Shown here: positions 45,674-55,100 of the stretch, piece by piece
Numbering within the stretch: the stretch's first letter is position 1
Layout of the letters: every line of letters starts with the position of its first letter
Assembly: GCA_019218365.1 (NCBI GenBank)
Contig: JAHUUJ010000006.1
Span: forward strand, 1-64,000
Reading direction: 5' to 3'
DNA: 64,000 nucleotides
Source of the DNA: Actinomycetaceae bacterium TAE3-ERU4
Lineage (GTDB): Bacteria > Actinomycetota > Actinomycetes > Actinomycetales > Actinomycetaceae
Notes under the pieces: model-generated
What the model saw: the letters and a program-made list of their open reading frames with translations, nothing else
What the model was told of the DNA's origin: nothing
Databases searched by the model: none
Made by a program: the position numbers and the translations under genes

Positions 45674-46504
45674 ATGAGCATGCAAAACGCTAACGAAAGC
45701 AATCTGGAATCTAAGGGCTTGCGATTCGCTCACCACCGTACCGCGCTGGTGTTAGCTGCGCTTGTTCCCCTGGCTTTAACTGGGTGTAGTTCCTCAGCAA
45801 AGCCTGTCGGTAGTGCGATGGATAAAGAAACTCTTGTAGTTGGCTACGACAATACCTTTGTCCCCATGGGATTTACCGAGGCGGGTAAACCTGTTGGATT
45901 TGATGTGGAGCTTGCCCGCGAATTCGCTCGGCGAAACGGGAAAAAAGTTGAATTCAAAAATATTGACTGGAGTTTGAAAGAAGCTGAACTAGATTCCGGG
46001 AAAATTGATCTTATATGGAACGGGTATTCCTCAACTCCGGAACGTTTGAAAAAAGTCGGAGCTTCCAAACCCTATCTGAAAAACTCGCAAATTATACTTG
46101 TTAGAAAAGATTCTGACGTTAAAGCAAAAAGCGATTTGGCCGGAAAAAAAGTAGGCACGCAAGCGGCCTCGACCGGTGAAGAAGCCCTGAGTAAAGATTC
46201 CGCTTTTCTCTCTTCCTTAGAGGGAGGAAAAGCAAATACCTACTCGACCTATGACCAAGCTATGCGGGATTTGCAGGTGGGACGTATCTCGGCAGTAGTG
46301 GGGGATTCCGTCTTATTGAACTATTACGCAAAGCTGAAAGGAAGTGAGAACTTCCGAGTTCTTCCTCAGACTTTGGGAGAGGAAGAATACGTTATTGCAT
46401 TCCGCAAAGATGACAAGAAAACTAAGAGCGCATTGGATAAATTTGTGGATGAAATTTCCGCGGATGGAACTTTAGCCAAGACCTCGCAACGTTGGTTTGG
46501 CTGA
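45674..46504 (+). CDS. Amino-acid ABC transporter, substrate-binding lipoprotein
   Basis: A 276-residue periplasmic-binding-protein type 3 (SBP_bac_3) lipoprotein. The N-terminus has an extended hydrophilic start, a hydrophobic segment and the lipobox LTGC (Cys near residue 38). The ligand-binding fold begins LVVGYDNTFVPMGF with family blocks GFDVELAREFARR, DLIWNGYSSTPER and VGTQAASTGEEAL. Such proteins bind polar amino acids, glutamine, cystine or arginine; the specificity is unclear. AAAGGG gives best spacing to ATG 45674; GTG at 45671 is one codon upstream. The stop overlaps the permease ATG (TGATG). Confidence 0.9.
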   Translation: MSMQNANESNLESKGLRFAHHRTALVLAALVPLALTGCSSSAKPVGSAMDKETLVVGYDNTFVPMGFTEAGKPVGFDVELAREFARRNGKKVEFKNIDWSLKEAELDSGKIDLIWNGYSSTPERLKKVGASKPYLKNSQIILVRKDSDVKAKSDLAGKKVGTQAASTGEEALSKDSAFLSSLEGGKANTYSTYDQAMRDLQVGRISAVVGDSVLLNYYAKLKGSENFRVLPQTLGEEEYVIAFRKDDKKTKSALDKFVDEISADGTLAKTSQRWFG

Positions 46505-47175
46505 TGCTTACTAATCCTGATTTTTATTCGGCATTATTGCTTGTAATTGAGGTTTTTGGGGCGACTTTATTATTTTCATTGCCACTTGGATTATTGCTTG
46601 CCTTAGGGAGAATTCATGGACCTGCACCAGTATCCTGGCTGATTAGTTCCTTTATCACCCTGATGCGTGGAACTCCGCTGCTGTTGCAGATAATTTTTGT
46701 CTATTTTGGAATTCCCGTGCTAGTGGCGATGTTTTATCCTCCGGGCGCGGATATTAGTTCTTCCATTTTCGTGCTTGACCAGTTGCCGGCGATTATTTTG
46801 GCATTCTCGTTAAACTATGCGGCATATTTTGCGGAAATTTACCGAGGTGGTTTGCTCTCTATTCCCAGCGGACAGTTTGAAGCCGCAAAAACTTTGGGAT
46901 TTGGAAAGTGGGTAACTTACCGGAGAATTATTCTGCCCCAGTTGCTGAAGCGTATTTTGCCACCTTTAGCTAATGAAGTTATTACTTTGGTAAAAGACAC
47001 CTCTTTGGTTTATGCAATTGGAATGGTTGATGTGTTGAAAGTTGCTCAGACCGAGGTAAATAAGACCGCTTCTTTGCTTCCTTTAGTTTATGCGGCAGCG
47101 GTGTATTTGTTGATTGTAAGTGGTTTGACGTATGCCTTCGGGCGTTTGGAAAAACGACTTTCTTACTATCGGTGA
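46504..47175 (+). CDS. Amino-acid ABC transporter permease
   Basis: A 223-residue HisM/GlnP-type permease with about five membrane spans. The family segment RGTPLLLQIIFVYFG is near residue 57 and the cytoplasmic EAA-like loop SGQFEAAKTLGFGKWVTYRRIILPQ is near 125. ATG 46504 overlaps the binding-protein stop. It would form a homodimeric channel, since only one permease gene is present in the operon. Confidence 0.93.
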   Translation: MLTNPDFYSALLLVIEVFGATLLFSLPLGLLLALGRIHGPAPVSWLISSFITLMRGTPLLLQIIFVYFGIPVLVAMFYPPGADISSSIFVLDQLPAIILAFSLNYAAYFAEIYRGGLLSIPSGQFEAAKTLGFGKWVTYRRIILPQLLKRILPPLANEVITLVKDTSLVYAIGMVDVLKVAQTEVNKTASLLPLVYAAAVYLLIVSGLTYAFGRLEKRLSYYR

Positions 47176-47182
47176 GGCAATA

Positions 47183-47827
47183 ATGTTAGAAGTAAAAAAC
47201 CTTCGTAAATCTTTTGGGCAAACCCCTGTTTTGGAGGGAGTTTCGCTAACTTTACCGGCCGGTCAGGTAGGGGTTTTATTGGGGCCGTCGGGTAGTGGCA
47301 AGACAACTTTAATGCGTTGTATCAATCTTTTAGAAATCCCCGATGAGGGGGAAATTCTGGTTGATGGTTTACGCCCTCAAGATTTAAAGGACGAGGCAGC
47401 TTGGCACCGTCAGGTTGGGATGGTTTTTCAGAGTTTTAATCTTTTTCCGCACCTTACGGTTTTGGAAAATATTACTGAGGCGCCGATTTACGCCTATGGG
47501 CAAGAACGTGAAGCTGCTCGTGCGCGAGCTAGGCAGCTGCTCGAAAGAGTGGGGCTGGCCGGACGTGAAGATGCCTATCCGGAAGAACTGTCCGGGGGGC
47601 AGCGCCAAAGAGTGGCGATTGCTCGTTCGTGTGCGCTAGATCCGCGGGTGATTTGTTTTGACGAACCAACTTCTGCCCTCGATGCTGAATCGACTAGACG
47701 GGTGGTTAGTCTTTTGCGTTCACTGGCTAAAGAGGGTATAGCTATTTTGGTAATTACCCACGATGAGCCTTTCGCGCGCGCAGTGGCAGATAAAATTTGG
47801 AGCCTTTCCCAAGGAAAGCTAGGGTAG
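47183..47827 (+). CDS. Amino-acid ABC transporter ATPase
   Basis: A 214-residue single ABC domain of the GlnQ/HisP type. Walker A is GPSGSGKTT (residues 34-42), Q-loop MVFQSFNLFPHLTV, signature ELSGGQRQRVAIARS and Walker B ICFDEPTSALD. It is short for the family (often 240-250 residues), ending soon after the H-loop ITHDEPFARAVADKIW, but all catalytic motifs are present. ATG 47183 follows GAGG by 6 nt and lies 8 bp after the permease. Confidence 0.93.
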   Translation: MLEVKNLRKSFGQTPVLEGVSLTLPAGQVGVLLGPSGSGKTTLMRCINLLEIPDEGEILVDGLRPQDLKDEAAWHRQVGMVFQSFNLFPHLTVLENITEAPIYAYGQEREAARARARQLLERVGLAGREDAYPEELSGGQRQRVAIARSCALDPRVICFDEPTSALDAESTRRVVSLLRSLAKEGIAILVITHDEPFARAVADKIWSLSQGKLG

Positions 47828-47891
47828 ATTTGCTCTGGGGAATTGAACACGCTAAAGCGAGCTTTGGAGATAAAGCAGTCATAATTGTTTT

Positions 47892-48497
47892 ATGTCTGAT
47901 TTGAATTCTCCGTGGTTGATTGTGGGATTGGGAAATCCCGGTCCAAAATATCAGCGTAACCGACACAACGTAGGGCAGATGGTTGCTGATGCCCTCGTAG
48001 ATATGATGAATGCCTCTTATACCCGTCACAGGGCTGGAGCGCTGGTAGCCGATGGGCGTTTGGGGGTGCTTCCCGGGGGGATTCCCGGCCCGCGGGTGCT
48101 GGTAGCTAAGCTTGATTGCTATATGAATGTATCGGGTCGGCCCTTGGCAGCTTTGGCTAAGTTCTATAACGTTAATGCGCAGCGGATTTTGGTGGTGCAT
48201 GATGAGTTGGACATCCCGGAACACACGTTACGCTTGAAAACCGGTGGGGGCGAGGGCGGCCATAATGGTTTGCGTTCGATTACCCAGTGTTTGGGGACAA
48301 AGAATTATCATCGTTTGCGAGTGGGGATTGGCCGACCTCCGGGGCAAATGGATACCGCTGATTTTGTGCTTTCTGATTTGCCTAAACGCGATATTGAGGA
48401 TTGGGCTTTGACCGTGGTTAATGCCGCACAGGCAGCTTGTGAGGTGGTGACTGATGGATTCACTACGGCCCAGCAAAGGTTACATTCGCACTCCTAG
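47892..48497 (+). CDS. pth: Peptidyl-tRNA hydrolase
   Basis: A 201-residue enzyme that releases peptides from stalled peptidyl-tRNA. The N-terminal VGLGNPGPKYQRNRHNVGQM contains the substrate Asn and catalytic His, and LDIPEHTLRLKTGGGEGGHNGLRS the catalytic-site Asp and Asn. No ribosome site precedes the ATG; CATAAT six bases upstream could act as a -10 for a leaderless transcript, though I see no clear -35. It is 6 bp upstream of mfd. In many actinobacteria rplY, prsA and glmU lie between pth and mfd; they are absent here. Confidence 0.94.
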   Translation: MSDLNSPWLIVGLGNPGPKYQRNRHNVGQMVADALVDMMNASYTRHRAGALVADGRLGVLPGGIPGPRVLVAKLDCYMNVSGRPLAALAKFYNVNAQRILVVHDELDIPEHTLRLKTGGGEGGHNGLRSITQCLGTKNYHRLRVGIGRPPGQMDTADFVLSDLPKRDIEDWALTVVNAAQAACEVVTDGFTTAQQRLHSHS

Positions 48498-48503
48498 AGA
48501 GTA

Positions 48504-51500
48504 TTGGGTGAGCGCGTTTTATTTAGAGGGATTGGAAAGAGCTTGAAGCTATCAGGATTGTTAACTCAACTGTCACGTAATGAGGACTTTGCGCAGGCGG
48601 CGCGCGCGGCGGTAGTGCCGGCTCGTGGGACTGTGGTGGCCTCCGAGGGGGTATGGCCGGCTTTAGCGGCGGCAGTTGGAGGACGGAATGACCTTACTGT
48701 GGTGGTCTTGCCATCTGGACGTCAAGCTCAGGACTTCGTGCAAGTTTTGGAGTGCTATACGGATAGGGTAGCTTTCTTACCTTCCTGGGAGACACTACCG
48801 CACGAGCGTCTTTCACCGCGTTCGGATACGATGGCTCAGCGCGCTTCGGTGCTGCGGCGTTTAGCGCACCCGGTGCATAACGATCCTTTGCAGGTAACAC
48901 CGCGAATATTGGTGATGAGTGCTCGCGCGTGGCTTCAGCCGGTAGTGGGCGATATTGCTCAGGTGGAGCCGCTTCGCTTGCGCGTGGGAGATACTTGCGA
49001 TTTTGAGGGGGTAATTAAGCGCCTGAGCGAACTCGGATATATTCGTACGGAAATGGTTACTTCCCGTGGTGAATTTGCTGTTCGTGGTGGGTTGATTGAC
49101 GTTTTTTCTCCGCTTGATGAACATCCGATTAGGGTTGAGTTTTTTGGTGATGAAGTGGATGAAATACGCTGGTTCTCTCTAGCTGATCAGCGTTCTACCG
49201 AGGCCGCTTCACACGGATTGCTGGCAGTTGCCTGTAGGGAGTTGCTAATTGATGAGAATACTCGTCAGCGTGCTCGCCGTGCGGCTCCTGCCTTTCCGGC
49301 GTTGGCGCAGATGTTGGAGCAGGTTTCTGAGGGAATCTATGCGCAGGGAATGGAGGCGTTGGCGCCTTTGTTGACCGACTCGATGAGTAGCCTGTGTGAG
49401 CTATTACCAGAGCGCTCCATGATGGTGATGTTTGATCCGGAGCGGGTGGTTACGCGCAGTGCTGATTTGTTGGCGACCACCGAGGAATTTTTGGAAGCCG
49501 CGTGGGATAACGCGGCTGAAGGCGGGCAGGTTCCTGCCGATTGGAAGTCTGCTACTTTCGTGACCTTGGATCGATCTCGCCGGGTTGCTCAGGAACGGGG
49601 CTTTGGATGGACCAGTGTTCGTCCATTTGCTTCGGGGGTGGATAGCGAAGAATTGGCAGGGATTGAGGAAAATACTCCCGCGACTTCTGGGGAATACGCA
49701 TTTTTCTTGGATGAGGGGGAATTTTCCCTGACTCTTCCCAGTCGTGATGTTAATCCCTATCGGGGGGATATTCCTTCCGCGGTGACTGATTTGCGCCACT
49801 TGCTGCAACAGGATTGGACACTGCTGGTTACCACTCAGGGCCCCGGTAGCGCGCAGCGTTTAGCGCAAGTGCTTGCGGAAGGAAATATTCCGGCGCGAGT
49901 TTTGGAAAATGCGCCGGCCGAGTTTAACGATCCGGTAGTTTATCTGGTGCCCGGTGTTGTTGGGCCCGGGTTTGTGCTTGAAGCTGACCGTCTTGGAGTG
50001 ATGTCGGAACAGGACTTTACCGGACGGCGTTCTACTCAACCGGTACGAGTTTCGCGTAAACGCCGTCACCGTGGCGGTGGGGTAGTAGACCCTTTGGCCT
50101 TAAAAGCGGGGGATTACATTGTCCATGAACAACATGGTGTGGGGCGTTTTATCGAATTAATTTCCCGCACTACCGGGCGGGGGACCTCAAGCGTAACTCG
50201 TGATTATCTAGTTGTGGAGTACGCTTCAAGTAAGCGTGGGCACCCGAATGATCGCTTGTTTGTTCCTACTGATTCTCTCGATAAAGTCAGTAAGTATTCC
50301 GGAGGAGAAGCTCCCTCGTTGAATAAAATGGGAGGCGCTGATTGGGAAAAAACAAAGACTAAGGCCCGCCGTGCAGTACGTGAGATTGCGGGCGAGCTAG
50401 TTCGTCTTTATGCGGCACGTACTTCTAGTCCTGGTTTTGCTTTTAGCCCGGATACACCGTGGCAAAAGGAACTGGAAGATGCTTTTCCCTATCCGGAGAC
50501 TCCCGATCAGTTGGTAACCATTGACGAGGTCAAGGCAGACATGGAAAAGCCTTACCCGATGGATCGCCTACTGTGTGGGGATGTCGGTTACGGGAAGACC
50601 GAAGTTGCCGTGCGTGCTGCTTTCAAGGCTGTGCAAGATGGAAAACAGGTAGCAATTTTGTGTCCTACCACTTTGTTGGTACAGCAGCATTTGGAAACTT
50701 TTTCTCAACGTTTTATGGGCTTTCCGGTACAGGTGGCTTCGCTTTCTCGTTTTACTTCAGCCCGCGAGGCCGAGGAGATTAAAAAAGACCTATTAAAGGG
50801 TCGAATTGATGTGGTGATTGGGACCCATTCTCTGGTCACCGGGCAGGTTCGTTTTAAAGATTTAGGTTTGGTAATCATCGATGAAGAGCAACGTTTTGGG
50901 GTTGAGCATAAAGAAACCTTGAAACAGTTACGGGCCAGCGTTGATGTGCTGGCTATGTCGGCTACGCCAATTCCGCGAACTTTGGAGATGGCGGTAACGG
51001 GAATTCGCGAAATGTCTATGTTGCAGACTCCGCCTGAGGAAAGACAACCAATTCTCACCTATGTGGGACGTTGGCAAGACCGCCAAATGATAGCGGCAAT
51101 TAAACGTGAACTCATGCGCGATGGGCAGGTTTTCTTCGTACATAACCGTACTGAAGATATTGATGCGGTGGCCGCACGAATAACAGATTTGGTGCCCAAC
51201 GCGAGGGTTGCAGTAGCTCACGGGAAGATGAATGAGGCTCAGCTTGAGCGGGTAATTGTTGATTTTTGGAACCGTGAGTTTGATGTGCTTGTCTGTACTA
51301 CAATCGTGGAAACCGGACTAGATATTTCTAATGCAAATACTTTGATTGTCGACCGGGCTGATGCGATGGGATTATCCCAATTACACCAGTTACGAGGGCG
51401 TGTGGGGCGTAGCCGTGAACGTGCTTATGCCTACTTCTTCTACCCTGAAGACAAGGTGTTAACACAGACCGCACATGAACGTTTGCGGACTATTGCGACC

Positions 51501-52139
51501 CATACTGATTTGGGAGCCGGGATGGCCGTGGCGATGAAGGACCTAGAGATTCGCGGTGCGGGTAACCTGTTGGGGGGACAACAATCTGGACATATTGCCG
51601 GGGTTGGCTTTGACCTGTATATCCGCATGGTTGCCGAGGCTGTTTCTGAGTTCCGCGGAAAGAAACCGGAAACTCGTGAGGAAGTAAAGGTAGAGCTGGC
51701 GGTAGATGCTAATATCCCCACCTCCTATATTCCGGGTGAACGGTTGCGTTTGGAAACCTATGCAAAGATTGCAAATGCCGCTAATGAGGCTCAGCTTCAG
51801 TTGGTGCATGAGGAATTAGTTGACCGATACGGTTCAGTTCCTAAGGTAGTTGAGCGTTTGTTTGCGGTAGCTCGTCTACGTCGATTGCTGCGGGAAAAAG
51901 AAATTGGCGAAGTTATTACGCAAGGTCGCTATATTCGATTTGCGCCGGTTAGTTTGGGGGCGGCACAGTCTGCTCGTTTGCAACGCCTGTATCCTGGATC
52001 GGTACAAAAGGCCGCTGTTCGCCAGGTACTTGTTCCTCTCCCACAGACTGCGAAACTGGGGGGACAGCCACTTGGTGATGAAGCGCTTCTTGAATGGGTG
52101 GAGAACCTGGTAATAAATGTTCTTGCCTGGAACGGATAG
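48504..52139 (+). CDS. mfd: Transcription-repair coupling factor
   Basis: A 1211-residue ATP-dependent translocase that removes stalled RNA polymerase and recruits UvrA. The UvrB-like N-terminal region (about 1-400) is followed by the RNA-polymerase-interacting CarD-like domain (about 530-600, LKAGDYIVHEQHGVGRF). The helicase core has GDVGYGKTEVAVRA, DEEQRFGVEHKE, TIVETGLDISNANT and QLRGRVGRSRERAYAYFFYP. The C-terminal D7 domain is complete. The start is uncertain: TTG 48504 follows an AGAGA element, and TTG 48543 just before KLSGLL is an alternative. It lies 6 bp after pth. Confidence 0.96.
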   Translation: MGERVLFRGIGKSLKLSGLLTQLSRNEDFAQAARAAVVPARGTVVASEGVWPALAAAVGGRNDLTVVVLPSGRQAQDFVQVLECYTDRVAFLPSWETLPHERLSPRSDTMAQRASVLRRLAHPVHNDPLQVTPRILVMSARAWLQPVVGDIAQVEPLRLRVGDTCDFEGVIKRLSELGYIRTEMVTSRGEFAVRGGLIDVFSPLDEHPIRVEFFGDEVDEIRWFSLADQRSTEAASHGLLAVACRELLIDENTRQRARRAAPAFPALAQMLEQVSEGIYAQGMEALAPLLTDSMSSLCELLPERSMMVMFDPERVVTRSADLLATTEEFLEAAWDNAAEGGQVPADWKSATFVTLDRSRRVAQERGFGWTSVRPFASGVDSEELAGIEENTPATSGEYAFFLDEGEFSLTLPSRDVNPYRGDIPSAVTDLRHLLQQDWTLLVTTQGPGSAQRLAQVLAEGNIPARVLENAPAEFNDPVVYLVPGVVGPGFVLEADRLGVMSEQDFTGRRSTQPVRVSRKRRHRGGGVVDPLALKAGDYIVHEQHGVGRFIELISRTTGRGTSSVTRDYLVVEYASSKRGHPNDRLFVPTDSLDKVSKYSGGEAPSLNKMGGADWEKTKTKARRAVREIAGELVRLYAARTSSPGFAFSPDTPWQKELEDAFPYPETPDQLVTIDEVKADMEKPYPMDRLLCGDVGYGKTEVAVRAAFKAVQDGKQVAILCPTTLLVQQHLETFSQRFMGFPVQVASLSRFTSAREAEEIKKDLLKGRIDVVIGTHSLVTGQVRFKDLGLVIIDEEQRFGVEHKETLKQLRASVDVLAMSATPIPRTLEMAVTGIREMSMLQTPPEERQPILTYVGRWQDRQMIAAIKRELMRDGQVFFVHNRTEDIDAVAARITDLVPNARVAVAHGKMNEAQLERVIVDFWNREFDVLVCTTIVETGLDISNANTLIVDRADAMGLSQLHQLRGRVGRSRERAYAYFFYPEDKVLTQTAHERLRTIATHTDLGAGMAVAMKDLEIRGAGNLLGGQQSGHIAGVGFDLYIRMVAEAVSEFRGKKPETREEVKVELAVDANIPTSYIPGERLRLETYAKIANAANEAQLQLVHEELVDRYGSVPKVVERLFAVARLRRLLREKEIGEVITQGRYIRFAPVSLGAAQSARLQRLYPGSVQKAAVRQVLVPLPQTAKLGGQPLGDEALLEWVENLVINVLAWNG

Positions 52140-52152
52140 TTATCAAAATATT

Positions 52153-52195
52153 AGTGGGGGCTAACACGAAAACTTGTGTTAGCCCCCACTTTTTA
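52153..52195. terminator. Terminator between convergent mfd and the MMPL gene
   Basis: A 15-bp perfect stem (52153-52167 with 52176-52190) with an 8-nt loop and TTTTT on the plus strand. The minus strand is followed by AATATTTTG, so it may also work in reverse. Confidence 0.85.
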
Positions 52196-55100
52196 GTCTT
52201 CTGCTTGCCTACGCAAAAGGATACTTAAAAGGGGAATTCCTAATCCTAGTAGGAGAGACATCCACAGTAGGGGAAGGTGCCAGTCGCGTTCTGGCGCACT
52301 GGGGGTCTTAACCTGTGTAGTAATTGGGTTGGCGAGGGCAGAAGCGGTTTCTTTTGCCTTTTCTTCACTGTAGGTGGGAATCTTTTGCGCCCCGTCAGCA
52401 AGCTCGCTTGAGAGTTTGCCAGCACCTTCAGAAAGCTGCTTTTGTCCGTTTTCTAGCTGGTTTATCCCGTTCGCAAGTTGGTTGGCACCATCTGTTAGTT
52501 GGTTTTGTCCTTCTTTAGCTCGTAGCAGCCCACCGGCTAGCTGGCGGTTACCGTCAGCTAGGGACTGAGCGCCTGCTGTCAGACGGTTTGTCCCATCTGC
52601 AAGTTTATTAGCGCCCTCGGAAAGTCGTTTTGTCCCGTCTGCGAGAGAATTTGCTCCGGACTTGAGTTGGGGTAGCTGGTTACTTCCTGCTTGGAGTTTT
52701 TCTGACATTTGGTTTAGTCCGCCGGCCAACTGGTTTGCTCCAGGGGTGAGTTTGTCTAAACCTTGAGCGAGTTGGTTGGCTCCGGGGGAAAGCTGGTTAA
52801 GCCCACCGGCGAGTTGGTTGGCTCCGGGAGCTACTTGACTTAGTCCGGCGGCGAGTTGGTTGGCGCCGGTGTGGGATTTTTTGAGGCCTTCGTCAAGTTG
52901 GTTGGCACCTTGTTGGAGTTGTCCGAGTCCGTTGGTTAGTTGTTTTGCCCCTTCGTGGGAGGAGGTGATTCCTCCGGCGAGTTGGGCTGAGCCTGCTTGG
53001 AGTTGTCCGAGTCCTCCGGCAAGCTGTTTAGAGCCGGGAACAAGCTGTTTTAGTCCCTCGGAAAGTTGGGTATTTCCCTGTGCAAGTTGAGAAATTCCAG
53101 AGAGTATCCGCGAGGTGTTTTCTTTTAGCTGTCCGGCTTGTGAACGCTGACTGATTATTCCTAGCGTAAGGCAAGTGCGAGTGTTTTCACCCTGAGCTTT
53201 ACAGGCTTCTGCTAGCTGGTCGATGCTTTGAATGTATTGTTCTAATCCAGGTTTTAGGGCATCTGCGCCAGCTCCGAGTTGGGCGGAACTTTGTGCGAGT
53301 TTGTCAGCTCCATCACTGGATTTTTCTAGTCCGGCGGCGAGTTGGTTGGCGCCGGTGTGGGACTTTTTGAGTCCTTCGTCAAGTTGGTTGGCACCTTGTT
53401 GGAGTTGTCCGAGTCCGTTGGTTAGTTGTTTTGCCCCTTCGTGGGAGGAGGTGATTCCTCCGGCGAGTTGGGCTGAGCCTGCTTGGAGTTGTCCGAGTCC
53501 TCCGGCAAGCTGTTTAGAGCCGGGAAGAAGCTGTTCAAGCGCGCGCGCTAGTTGTTGCGCACCAAGTTGAATTTTTTGTACTCCTTGCGCTAGTTGTTTC
53601 GCGCCAGGAGTTACTTGGTTTAATCCTCCGGCGAGTTGCTGGGCTCCGGGAGTGATTTGATTTTGGAGAGCCGAGCTGGTTTGGGTGATACCGTCTACGA
53701 GTTGGTTTATGCCGTCGCGTAGAGCCGGGGTGGAAGAGGCTAGCTGATTAATTCCTCCGGCGAGTTGGTTAGCTCCGCCCGATAGCTGTTTGGAACCGTT
53801 GGCTAGTTCGTTTGAGCCGTTGGCGGCGGCCTGGGCTCCGTCGGTTAGCCTGTCTAGTCCGTTTGAAAGTTCTCCGGCTCCATTAGCTAGTTTTTCTGCT
53901 CCGTTACCGAGTTTTTGGGTTCCGTTTTGAGCCTGGTTAATTCCGTCCTGTAGTTTTTCCGCTCCCGTTGCGGCAGCTTTTAGTCCGTTGGCCAGTTTGC
54001 CGGTTTCACTAAAGGTTGCATTGAGGAAATTAGCGGTGAGGTTTGAGCCGATTCGGTATGTAGCTGAATTGACGATGTTTTGTACTTCGAGAACGGTTTT
54101 TCCCGATGTTTTGGGCGCTGAATCAATCTTTACTTGGGCGCCGTAGGCCTCGGTACGTAGAGTCTTAGCTAGCGTCTGTGAGAAGTTTTTCGGGATAACT
54201 ACCCCAAGGTCGTATTTACCGTTTTCCAGTCCCTTTTTCATGGTGTCGAGAGTGACGATTTGCCAGTTAATACGGTTGTCTAGGGGCTGTGTCGAGTTAG
54301 CTGTCAGCCCCGCTTTTTCTAGGTTTTTGGCCGCTAGTTCCGGTTCTGTCAGTTGAGCGCTGAGCATTCTTCCGGCTGGGAGAAGTTGGCCGTTTCCGGT
54401 GTCGTAGGGTTCATCCTCGTTAACCAGTGCGACGGTAGGAGGGGTATTCCCGGGGTGGAAATAGACCCAAGCTCCCCAGATTCCTATCCCCAAAAGTACA
54501 GGTGCAAGGAAGGAAGCCGCGATAAGTGTGTATCCCCGACGGTGGGAGCTACGTTTGGGGAATGCCCAGGCATGTTTTCCTAATAGACGCATTATTGCTG
54601 GGATTAGGGTCATGCGTACGACGAAAGCATCGAATGCGATTCCTACGGTCAGAGCAATGGCGATTGGTCGTACTTCAGCTGAAGCATGAGGGATGAAGGC
54701 GGCGAATACACCGGTCATGATAAGGGCTGCCGCGGCCACTACTTTTCCGGAACCAGTGAATGCCTCGGTGATTGTTTCCGGTGTAGTTTTCCCCTGTAGG
54801 TGTGCTTCACGGATACGCGAAACGATGAATACCTGGTAGTCCATGGCGAGGCCGAAAAGTACACCCATGACGAGAATCGGCATGAAGGTAATTACCGGAC
54901 CGACTTTGGGAATTTGGAATAGGGTGGCTCCCCAACCCCATCCGTAGATTGCGCCGATAGCGCCGAAGGCTACTCCGAGTGAAGCTAGGTATCCCAGGGC
55001 GGCAATTAGGGGAACCCAGAAGGAACGGAAGAGAATTGTTAGGAGGATGATGCACAGGATAACTACGATTGCGCCAAAGGGGATGAGGGCATCATCGAGC

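Noticed and set aside
52324-53570. Several plus-strand open frames rich in Ser, Pro, Trp and Cys opposite the MMPL/YhgE gene
   Set aside because: They are antisense shadows of the low-complexity heptad repeats; no ribosome sites and no independent features.
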